Of a stretch of 64,000 nt of DNA, positions 45,551 through 55,481 are shown piece by piece. A program made the translations under genes and the position numbers. Under the pieces are notes generated by a model. It saw only the letters and a program-made list of their open reading frames with translations. It was not told where the DNA came from and did not search any database. The stretch is from Nectonema munidae (taxonomy: Eukaryota > Nematomorpha > Nectonematoida > Nectonematidae), in assembly GCA_030549495.1 (NCBI GenBank), contig JAUIRK010000121.1, positions 851,235 to 915,234 on the forward strand, given 5' to 3'. Every line of letters begins with the position of its first letter. The stretch's first letter is position 1.

Positions 45551-48500
45551 AAACTAACATAAATCAAAGCATACGAGAAAAGAAAACCATTGCGTTTTTT
45601 TTGAATATTTGTCAACAAATAAAATTCTGACAGCTGTCATAAATAATAGATCAAGTACATTTTTAACAACTGAAACGTTTTGTTTACTATAATAATCAAC
45701 AAATTTTCTAGAAAAAAGGTATTTGATTATGTACAGTGTTACTTATAAAATTTAACAATCGAACATTATAAAAAATATCTCTGCTCAAATATTAAAAAAT
45801 AGAGTATTCTTGCTTCTAAACCGAATAGCTAGTCAAAATCTTCATTCCCAAATAGCTATTAAAAAAATTTCTTGACTAAAAGTTTTCAAATGTAACAAAC
45901 GTAGTAATAAAGATTAAATGACCTTTGTTAAAAAAAATCTTAGCGCGAGTCTAACAATATTCATTCATATAAAATTGTAATGATTGAAAACTATTTTAAT
46001 TTAAAAACAAAAAACGTGAGCAACATTTTGTATACTTTCTTGATCCTTTCATTGGAGAAATTTTCAAAAACTGATATCGCATAAGATGCATGGGGTCACC
46101 ACGAGGTACATAGGAGTGTGGGCACGGCCCCTCATGCCCCAGCCTAGCTACGTCACTGGAGAGAAGAGAACTGAATGAGATAGAAGAGCTTAACAAGGGA
46201 AGAGGGCTTGCACGAAAGAAGAGAGCTTGAGTGAATGATTGAGTTTTAGCATAGAAAGCGGAAGAGAAAACAGAGGAGACAGAAAGAGAAATAAAATTAC
46301 AGTGACACAAGATGAGAAAATCTAGTGGATCATGAACATGTGTTTGCTCAAAAATACTAAAAAGAGGAGACACTGTGATAAACATTGCTTACTTATTGTG
46401 TGCATATTGAAGCAATGGATTATTATTATATAGCTCTCACACATCGTCTGTATAATATGTTGGATAGGAATTTCAGAGTAGTTTGGCATGATGTTTGATT
46501 GATTCGAAAGTCTGCATTCCTCTATAATGCGATCATCATATAAACAAGCAGCAACTCTTACTTATAGAGGCTTCAGTGTTTGTGACTTTAATAACGTCAA
46601 TAGTAGGTGTTGAATTCAAAAGTCGAAATTTCTCATTGTACGGGGTAGCAATCAAAGTATTCATCTTTGACGAGATAGCACTGCAAATGGTGTTTGTATT
46701 AACATTACTGCTATCTGTTTTAGCACTTTTGTGTTTTCCTTGATCGCTGCGATAAGCAATGCAAAATCCTCACTGTTATCTCATTTGATCTCGGAATCAA
46801 CAAGGCTCTTATCTTCTGGTAAATCGACGCTTTCCTTGACTGCTTTGTTATCATCTAATGAACGAAATGACGCCTCTATTTCCGCTTCCAAGTCTTCTGG
46901 CTCTAGGCTCCTCTTTCTTTTACCTGTACTATATAAATTTTACTTGAATTGAGCTCCGATTTAATGATGTCAATAGGAGTAGCTCCCGGTTTAACTGAGG
47001 CATCAGTGTTTGTGACTTTAATAACGTCAATAGTAGGTGTTGAATTCAAAAGGCGAAGTTTCTCATTGTACGGGGTAGCAATCAAAGTATTCATCTTTGA
47101 CGAGATAGCACTGCAAATGGTGTTTGTATTAACAGTCATTACTGCTATTTGTTTTAGCACTTTTGTGTTTTCCTTTATCGCTGCGATAAGCAATGCAAAA
47201 TCCTCACTGTTATCTCGTTCGATCTCGGAATCAACAAGGCTCTTATCTTCTGGTAAATCGACGCTTTCCTTGACTGCTTTGTTATTATCTAATGAACGAA
47301 ATGACGCCTCTATTTCCGCTTCCAAGTCTTCTGGCTCTAGGCTCCTCTTTCTTTTACCTGTACTGTTTGAGGGATCCATATTTTCTTCAAGTAGGAATAA
47401 TAATTTTCGAGGTGCGTAGCGACTTAAATACTAGCGTCCATGGTAAAGAGTGTAGAGCAGATTCGTGACGGTATGTCAGCGGGGTTTTCGTCTGATTGAA
47501 TGTACGTTAGGTTCCTGGAGATTTGGAGGAGTTTCTGGCCATGCTTTCTGTAAAGGATTTTAAGATATTATCTAAATTTTTACATGCACTTCCTCCGTTT
47601 CTCCAGGTTCCAATTTCAGTCAGACTGTCCGAAAAGATTAGGGTATCATCATTTGTAAAGTGGCCGGCAATGGCTATGGCTAAGGATTCCATAACCTCAA
47701 TTCTATTTTCATACTTGAATTTAAGGCACCAATTTTTGTTCTTACACGTTATGCCAATAGTGCTTGGAGTGGCATCCACAAAAAATTTGGAGGTGAGAGC
47801 ACTTGGTTGTATGCACGGGCTCGGCTTGTTAACTTGTGTCCAGACGTTTTTCCATAATACCAGGTCGTCTTTGGAGTCTTCCTTGTAGCCCCGAAAAATG
47901 TATTTATACATATTGCGAACATGTAATATTTAAGAAAACCAAAATCTTTGTTCAGATTGGCGCTTTTATCGGACATAAGGAAGAGGATTGCGGCATAACA
48001 TTTCTCCTTGATGTGATTGTTCAGAGAAAGTTGCTCGTTGAGGAGTCAACACCCAGATAAGTTAGCTTTTGCGTGGAACCAGTATAGATTTCTTCACATT
48101 TATTGTGACAGTACATTCTTTAGTTAAGAATTTTACTAATTACTTTATGAATTTGGCTGTTTGCGCTTTCGATTCTCCTAATATTAGAATGTCATCTATG
48201 TAGATCTTGATGTCACAATCACGGTGATTATTTTGGAACGTTTTGAGGAGCTTTTTAAGTACAAATTGTAGTACCCCGGGAGCGAAGTTCACTCCCATGG
48301 GTAACCTTTGGAAAACGTAGTTTTTACCTTGAATACGAAATCCGAATAGATCTTGATACGCTTTGTGGAATGCGACATGCATAGGTGAATCTTGCAGGTA
48401 TATGTAAAAGTGATGTCACCCCTTCCAATGTGAGAGTTTCTTTAACCTTTGCAAGCCGGAACGGGAGTTTTACATCAATGGTAATTTTCAAACTAAAATT

Positions 48501-48590
48501 ACGTTGACTATATTATATACAACCTATATAAAAACTAGGATGTAAATTTTCAAAAAGGAATATATTTTTCAAAAATGATAACTTTGATAG

Positions 48591-49175
48591 GGTTCATAGT
48601 CAAAACGTCCGAAATCCAAAACACCCGAAACCAAAACGTCCGAAAACTAAAACGTCCGAAAACTAAAACATCCGAAAACTAAAACATCCGAAACCAAAAC
48701 GCCCGAAATCAAAAGGTGCGACAACAAAAATCTCTAGAAATCATAACCTCACAAAACAAAAAAAGTCTCGGAAAAAGTTATAGTAATTAGTCGATTTGCA
48801 AGACTTTGAAAATTAGACTTGCTATCAAAAATCAAAGGAAAAACTACACGATTTGAATGGAATTTAAGAGATTGGAATGAATTTTTATCTATTCCAGTAA
48901 AAAGACACGCTTGATTATAGTGCATTTTTCATTTAAATCTAAAATATGTAAAGTTTTAAACTAAAAAAACTAGAAATAGAATTTTTTAAATAAAAAAATT
49001 TTGTGCTCAATTTTTCAGTTTTTTTTCCTCAATAATTTTGATTCTCGAAAAAAAATGTTTTTTAGGGTTCAGATACTGTTAATCTAATTTTCGGAACTTT
49101 TGGTTACGGACGTTTTGGTTTTCGGATGTTTCGGTTTCGGACGTTTTGGATTTCGGATGTTTTGACCAGGCACCC
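48591..49175. mobile_element. Foldback MITE with CGTCCGAAA minisatellite arms
   Basis: 585 bp, flanked by an exact 8-bp tttgatag (48583-48590, 49176-49183). Each arm is a run of about 12-bp units of the AAAACGTCCGAA type: about eight in the left arm and five, inverted, in the right. The central part is AT-rich. The superfamily is not assigned. Confidence 0.85.
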
Positions 49176-49370
49176 TTTGATAGTGAATAACTATATTTTT
49201 TCCTACTGTAGTTTTTTTAAAACTTAACGCCATCTTTAAAAGAAAATTAACTATAATTCCTTTTACTTTTTAAACTTTATTCACGAAAGAAAAGCAAAAA
49301 TAAAAATCAATTGAGCAAAAAACTTAAAAACATTCAATTTTGATTGGTAAGCAGAAAAAAATGATTAAAA

Positions 49371-50887
49371 TTAAATTCCACAACTTTGACAAACGTACTT
49401 TGTGTGTGCTTTACATATAGGCCTTTTGCATGTTCCGCACTTTCTTGTGCCTCTCTTTTTTGGTCTACAAGTAGAAGCAAAGCAATATCCACGAGAAGAG
49501 GAAGCAAACTCAGGGATGTCTTGTTGGATCCCGTAAAATGAAATGATTTCCTTGGTGATTCTGTGGGTGAGAGGATCATTACATCTGTTTATCATTGAAA
49601 GGACACTAAGCCTTAGACACAGATATCTTATGAAGTACTTTCTTCCACCTTTTTGTGTCGATGGAAACTTTTCTGGAGCGTTGCTCTTGATGATGACCCA
49701 ACTGTTATAAGCTGATATGTCTAAATAATTACAAAAGAAAAGAAAAGAAAAGAAAAGGCCATCTCCTTGAAGCTTTGTAGGAAGTGAAGTCTCTTAGCAT
49801 TCGATTACAACTATCAACGCCTGATTTAAACTTATTGTAGTCGACAACAGTTTCCGGTTTACGTCTTGGACCCAAGTGTTGAGACGACATTATATAAACT
49901 ACTTTGAAGTCTCTTTGGGAATGCTTGTGAGGAATGTAAGCAGTCAAGGATGCAAATTCTGTGTAAAGGAATTTACTCTCGCACTCTTGTAAGGCGAGAC
50001 TTTTTAGATAAGCGGGTCTGAAAAGGTAAGGAATAAAGCGACGATTTGCTCTTGCAGTGCCACAGACTGTGAGGTTTTGTTGTCGTGCCAATTTGCAAAG
50101 TTCATGAGAGGTAAAGTACCTCTCCATGAATATGCCACATCCTTTAGGTAACTCACAAATAGTGCACTTAGCAAAAAAATTGAGAAATATAGCCCGAGCA
50201 ATCGCAAAATATAGACTAAAAATTCCTCTTGTTCTTTTTCCTATCATAAATTAACCTTCAAAAATGAAATTTCAAGAGAAATTTTCAAGAATTTAAAATA
50301 AAATGTGTTTAAAGCAAATTTTTTCATAGTTGACGTCAGCTTATAAGTAGAAAAAAAATTTTAAGACCGAAAAAAGTAGCATCTATTTGCATATAAGTCT
50401 TAAAAAGCAAAGTAATTACATTGACGTCAACTGTGACTAAAACCATTCAATATTTAATTTGACTTACGCAAATGCTTCATCCATCTTTAATTTGGTGGTA
50501 CAACGATAAATATGTGATATTGTTTCAACAGTAAAAAAGAGTTGGAAAATTTTCAAAGGATCATCTAAAGATTTAGCATCTCCTTTATGGGTCAGCGACA
50601 TTATCTCTAATGTTGAAAGTTCCAGGTCTTCCAACATTCGTAGAAAAATAATCCAATTGATAACGTGTACCGTCTGGGGCAAGTAAGAAATCTGAAACCG
50701 TCTCAGAAAGGTTATCTGATTCCTCAGATGAAGACAAAGTAAAACTTTCAGAACAAGAAGTTGTAATGTCATAAGAAACACTTGAAGACGACTGCATAAC
50801 GGAGATAATAATCACACAGTTCAAAATTGAAAAACTGAGAAGACAGAATAAAAGTTTAATTTTATGTACAAAATGTATTTTATGCAC
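49371..50887 (-). pseudogene. piggyBac transposase, broken
   Basis: Minus-strand pieces in order: N-terminal acidic part (50887-50585, LAPDGTRYQL), LDDPLKIFQLFF (50464-50600), then GCGIFMERYFTSHELCKLA, GTARANRRFIP, VVDYNKFKSGVDSCNRMLRD and ASRRWPFLFF (49729-50247), and a cysteine-rich end RKCGTCKRPICKAHTKYVC (49371-49595). These are the piggyBac core and its zinc-binding tail. Frames change between pieces and roughly 100 or more residues of the central part are missing. Inactive. Confidence 0.82.
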
Positions 50888-51388
50888 AAATGTTTAGTGA
50901 CGACATATTTGAAAATAATTCTCTGCGTGACATCACACAACACCGCTTCAAATTTGTTTATATTTTACCTTCAATATGCTCGGATACAAAAATTACTTTT
51001 GCAGATAAAGCTATCGTGCATTATATAGAAGGTTGAAAACGATATCTCATGAACAAAGCAGCACATATATTGATCATTATCACTCTCGTAAATTTTTCTA
51101 GTTTGGCAACGCAATCTGTAGAATATAATGCCTAATATACCGTAACACATACAGCTTCCTCATTCATCATTCCTCGGGATGAACTTTGTTTTGTTTCAAT
51201 GTCTAACACAATCGTAAACATGAAATCTTGGATTTTTCCACATGCGCAAGTTTATTATGCATTACTTCATTCATTTCAGGGTTTTGATCAGATCCGAGCG
51301 ATACATGGAAAATTGAACTGGATTTATTTCTGAGTTTCAAAATAAAAAGTTTGAAGAAATGAAAATGCATATAAACAAAAGACCTATT

Positions 51389-51525
51389 AGGGCGTGAGTG
51401 GGTTGGTAGAACGTGTGACTTCGAAACTCAAATGCTTGGGTTCGAATCCCGCTCCCTGCAACTTACTTATAGTTCGATACAAGCGGTCTTCTGGCCTTCT
51501 CGATGAAAACATCCTGAGGTACCTA
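51389..51525 (+). repeat. tRNA-derived SINE, best-preserved copy
   Basis: Head GGGCGTGAGTGGGTTGGTAG, B box GGTTCGAATCCC, body ATAGTTCGATACAAGCGG, tail CTTCTCGATGAAAACATCC. Acceptor-stem ends do not pair, so it is a SINE and not a tRNA gene. Confidence 0.8.
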
Positions 51526-53549
51526 CCTAATAGAAAAGTGTGTTTGTGATATTGCAGAAAGTATTTCAGTAATGCAGATGGCGTTAATTTATTATTACGC
51601 TCACATGAATAATTTTTTTCATTTACTAGTTTTTGTGCTTAAAATGCTATTTCTTCTGATTTTACATAGAATTTATGTAGGAAATGCAAAATTCGTCATA
51701 AACGATCTTTTTTGATGTATGGGAGTTTTACGGCATATATCCGTCCTTCGTGTATGGTATGAAATGGACCGTCTTGCGAAGGCAGTGGAAAATGTGAAAT
51801 TTTGGATGAATCGAATTGCGTTTCCCTTTTTGGGAATAAGGAAAGTTGGCGATATAATACGAGGATTTATACCTTCTCGGATAACTCCATACTTTAACAA
51901 TGTGGGAATTATCTTGTTTTTAATAAAATTACTTTGCTTGTGCGAAGGTTGATTGTATCGTGAAAAGGAATTGAATTCTTTGGAAGACACCCGTATAGGC
52001 TTGTATCCATGATTTAGGATTTGTATGGCTTTATTGCATTTCAAGCTTTTTGGGCAAGTCCATTGCGATGTGGTGCCATCGAACGAATCTGTTTGTAAGG
52101 ACTCTCCTTGGACTACGTCATGTTCCTTTGGGGTCCATAGGGCAAATTGCTCGACAGGAGATCCAGTGGGAATATCAATTCCAGAGTCTGCATCTGTGGC
52201 ATCTTCGTCGTATACAGGAGGATACTCTTCAACTGTTTCGAACTCCGGGGAGGGAACGTGGCTGAAGATGTTCCTCCACGTATTCGGGGTATAAAGTTCT
52301 TTAGACAAATGATATTCTAATGTAGTGACCATACGAAGGCCAATGTCAAGTGTATCTGGATGTCTTTTGATTTCTTCAATGAAGTTCCAGTGACTACGTC
52401 CACTAGGATCGTTTTGAGTTTCTCATCGGTAATAATGTGAATTAAAGTGTCACTGGAAGGCATACTTGAGGATCATCTATTGGGAAAGGCAATTCAGTGA
52501 TATTTCTAGCCACTTCATCAATGATATCTAAAAGAACGGAGGAGGCGAGTCGATGCGCAAGATTGGGAGAGCTTGACTGTCTATCGGCGAGGGTGCAACC
52601 TCATCATTCAATAGGGCGTCCCTCGGGGGGTGATCCGCGTCCATCTCCAAATGGATTTCAGGATAACCTGTAAGAGGCGAGTCATTAGCAAATTCTTCCG
52701 TGATTGCTTCCTCAATTAAGTCCTCAGGGAAAGGGATGTCCCTCTCCCTAGCCTGGCAGGAATTGGACACGTCTACCAGGGCTTTGAAAAATCGTTTACT
52801 TCTTTCACGCGCTTCGTCTGCGCGGCGTTGCTTTTGGGTACGACTTTTCCCCCAAACCTTTGGCTCAGGAGGTGCGAAAGCTAGGGGGAAAGTTTGGCCT
52901 CTCCGGGCTAGGAATGGCCAGATCCGACATTACGTTTACGTTCATCTGTCTCGCCGCTTGTTCCCATTTGCATTGAGTGGCGAGGCACGCTGTAGTGACC
53001 AGAGAGTTGAGTTCGGATACATCAACGACGTCTAGGAGTTCAATGTTGCGATCTAGGATTCTAAATAATGCCAAAATTACGTTATCTTTTGCGTTGCGCA
53101 TATGCAGAGGTAACGCAGTGGTAAAAGCATCGATACGTTTATGAGCAAGAACAACAGGAGAGTATCGAGTGATACTTGGGATACGTAATATTTCTTGCTT
53201 CACGTACAATGGCAGGGTAGGGGGAGGCGGAGCCGGTAAAGTCTGCTTCGAAGATGCAGGGGTAACTTGCACTGTAGGAACATGAGTCTTCTTCCTAGAA
53301 GCAATGTCAATTTTGTTGAATTTTACTTCTAGTGCATCTACAAAGCCTGCTACTGCCGCCATTATAGCAGATTGCTCTCTGTTGTGGGAGACAAACTCAT
53401 CCCACTGTTGGGCAGAGAGTGTAACGGGAGGTAAATTTTCGTCAGACATTAGAAAATAGGTAGCTGCAGGAGTAAGATTTGAAGAGAGAATATGGATCTG
53501 TCTTCAAGTAGGAATAATAAAAAGTTATTTATTATTCCTACTTAAGTGA

Positions 53550-54560
53550 GCTACTGAATTTGAACAGCAAACCTTCATGTCAGACTATCAAAAGCCTTCT
53601 AGAGGTCTTTAGATATCATGCCTACGTAGAGGCCATCATTCAAGCTTTTAGCAACACCATGATGCAAGGTAAGAAGAGCATGATTTGTTGACAGTCCTTT
53701 TTTCAACCCAAACTTTTTTTTCTGTGATTATTACATTCTCCTTTCACCAAGCATCAAGTACGCCAATAATTAATTTGTCATGCACTGCTCAGTTAAGGAA
53801 GAAAACTGATAGGCCGTTGGTGACAAGCTCGGCCGCTTTTCTTGCCAGCCTTTGGCACACAAATAAGTATTTGAACCAGGTCCTGTAAGGTGAAGTTAGT
53901 CTCGTTGGTCGCAGGTAAACGCTTAACTCAATTTCAGAATTGAAATTTTTCTGATCTGGAATCGTCATATACACATCTTTGTAACAATCAGCCAGCAACA
54001 CACATTTATCCTTCGTCTCTATCGCTGTTCGGTTATTCCAAATGACCAACGTTGGACCTTTGTAGCAAGATTTCAGCCCTCTAACCAGGTTACAGAGCTT
54101 CGAAGAAGATTAGGGGATTTTGTGATATTTGTGACTTTCCTAGATGTGGTTTCGCCTAGTTTTTTCCAAATGAGTTTTTGTAATCGATTGATAAGATTCT
54201 TCGTCTTGGCGTCCCTAGTGTGAATGTTTTTTCTACTCTACAGAGAGCTCGTTTTTCTTTGATAAGTAATAGGGCATTCTTCGCAATTGGATTTTTGTAT
54301 TTTCAAACCTCCTTCAAGGGAACTGCCTCTCATGTCGTCGAAAGAATATCATCGTTGACATACTCCGCAAGTTGTTCAGGGGGTTTTGCTCCTATGTACC
54401 TCATAACCCGCGGGGCCAAATCATTTAGCAGCGGCCTAAACCTATTCCAGTCTTTACTCAATTTGCCTTGTCAGCCGAAAACGGTGGCCAACAAGGGCTT
54501 GTGGTGAGATACACAGCAATCCTGAATAACGGCTATTGGCCTGGCACGTTCTTATCTCGA
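53550..54560 (-). pseudogene. LINE fragment: endonuclease end to reverse-transcriptase start
   Basis: Minus-strand pieces from about 54550 leftward: DHNPLLATVFG (endonuclease end), a linker with YVNDDILSTT, then EIELSVYLRPTRLTSP near 53900, and in other frames FGLKKGLSTNHALLTLHH and LYVGMISKDL with KAFDSL (reverse-transcriptase blocks) down to 53570. Several stops and frame changes. It abuts the start of the retroelement. Confidence 0.65.
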
Positions 54561-54730
54561 GTCGATGTTGAATCGTTAATGATAAAAGAGTGAGTCTTCC
54601 AATTTATTGAATTCGTGTGGGCGGTCTCTTTTTCTCGATCAAAGAGAGGAATTTCTATCCTCTTACTCTTTTTAAGAAAATGTAAATCTGATGCTGAAGT
54701 TGACCCATAAATTAAAGGAAAATTAAAATA

Positions 54731-54886
54731 AATTTCAAAAAGTAATATAATTTATTTCTTCGCTAATCCTTCCAGTTTTCAACTTCTACCCTACTTATTA
54801 TTATAGTGGTTTGAAAAAGCCGAGTGTCGGCGAAAATTCACCGTTTTAAATCTTGTGCCCAATAAATTATATTACTTTTTGAAATT
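54731..54886. repeat. Perfect 24-bp inverted repeat, 156-bp span
   Basis: AATTTCAAAAAGTAATATAA plus TTTA at 54731-54754 is exactly inverted at 54863-54886. Such a pair can be a tiny MITE or a transcript hairpin. No target duplication recognised. Confidence 0.7.
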
Positions 54887-55021
54887 TCTTTTTAAGAAAC
54901 TTTAAAAACGAAGAGTATTTTATAAGTTTTACTTTCGCTTAAATTTTTTAAGATGTTTCCTTAATTTATCCTATAAATTTAAATGGCCTAGAAGTAATCA
55001 TTATACGGTTATAAATATTAA

Positions 55022-55300
55022 CAAGGTTGTCGAGTCAGAATGAAAATACCTCCGACTCCTAGAACTTACAAAAATTTATTCCAAATACTTAAAACTTAAT
55101 AAATTTAACCCCAACTCTTCACTTCCTACTTCGTCTAAAGAAAGGCCGCTCCATATGCTTACAAAAATAAAAATGTTTTTTCCATTATTTAAAATATTTT
55201 TTAATACTGAAAAAAATCAACATCGACTCCTGAATTTTACTAGATACCGACTCTGACTCCTATCCCTTTAAAATCTTCCACTCTCCTGACTCCTACCCTG
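55022..55300. mobile_element. GACTCC-rich hAT-like MITE
   Basis: Left CAAGGTTGTCGAGTCAG, right the complement of CAGGGTAGGAGTCAGG, with GACTCC motifs at both ends. Same type as at 31777 and 42528. No exact duplication is seen. It ends about 180 bp before the eIF3L ATG. Confidence 0.5.
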
Positions 55301-55471
55301 AAAAATAAGGAAATATATTATGTATTAGGAAGAAATATTTAGAGAATCAAAAGTGATTTTTCCACCAAAAATGTTGGGCTGTAAGACGAAGGATAAGAAT
55401 TATTAATATTATAGAATATAAAAATGTCTTATTGTGATTTTGCGATTATATGTTATACACTTTACTTCATA

Positions 55472-55480
55472 TTTTTTTAG
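55472..55480 (+). promoter_or_regulatory. Acceptor-like TTTTTTTAG before eIF3L
   Basis: A polypyrimidine run ends in AG one base before the ATG. A cis- or trans-splice acceptor is the simplest reading, leaving a 1-nt untranslated part. Confidence 0.5.
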
Positions 55481-55481
55481 A

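Larger units (their letters stand above)
44408..46580 (-). repeat. Long repeat family, copy C (inverted)
   Basis: Reverse-complement order of copies A and B: the GTGCCTGGT-side edge at 44415 to ATAAGTAAGAGTTGCTGC at about 46565. It contains the SINE segment, the TTCGCCCC element and part of the hAT MITE. It ends where the fossil retroelement begins. Confidence 0.65.
48434..51660. mobile_element. piggyBac-like transposon inserted in the retroelement
   Basis: The left end reads TTAACCTTTGCAAGCCGGAA at 48434, like a piggyBac TTAA plus CC-starting inverted repeat, directly after reverse-transcriptase sequence. The interior holds a MITE, a broken piggyBac transposase and a SINE. The right end could not be found; the host element resumes by 51673, so the boundary is placed only roughly. 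Confidence 0.55.
46575..53545 (-). mobile_element. Fossil retroelement, family uncertain (LTR- or DIRS-like), split by a DNA transposon
   Basis: Parts on the minus strand in order: a gag-like ORF (52865-53449), a spacer ORF region, the start of reverse transcriptase (within 51673-52332), then an insertion of about 3.2 kb, then the reverse-transcriptase core with the YIDD box (48140-48382) and RNase H (47507-47911). Beyond it a second leader and gag-like part (46575-47403) belongs to an adjoining related copy and carries an internal tandem duplication. A shared 19-bp tract precedes both gag-like parts (47385-47403, 53502-53520). A 38-bp palindrome lies at 53505-53542. Broken in several places. 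Moderate age, since long stretches stay open. Visibly GC-richer than the surroundings. Confidence 0.65.

Noticed and set aside
46731-47419. Plus-strand proteins in this stretch
   Set aside because: They are the opposite-strand shadow of the gag-like part of the fossil retroelement.
48591-48760. CRISPR-like array of short repeats
   Set aside because: Units of about 12 bp without unique spacers, in a eukaryotic context, and mirrored in the opposite orientation at 49080-49165. It is the arm of a foldback MITE.
51389-51462. tRNA gene
   Set aside because: A and B boxes are present but the acceptor ends do not pair and the sequence continues into the SINE body found elsewhere in the window. It is a SINE head.
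55434-55481. Upstream extension of the eIF3L reading frame
   Set aside because: There is no ATG before 55482 in this frame, the stretch ends in a polypyrimidine-AG site, and it has no similarity to eIF3L.
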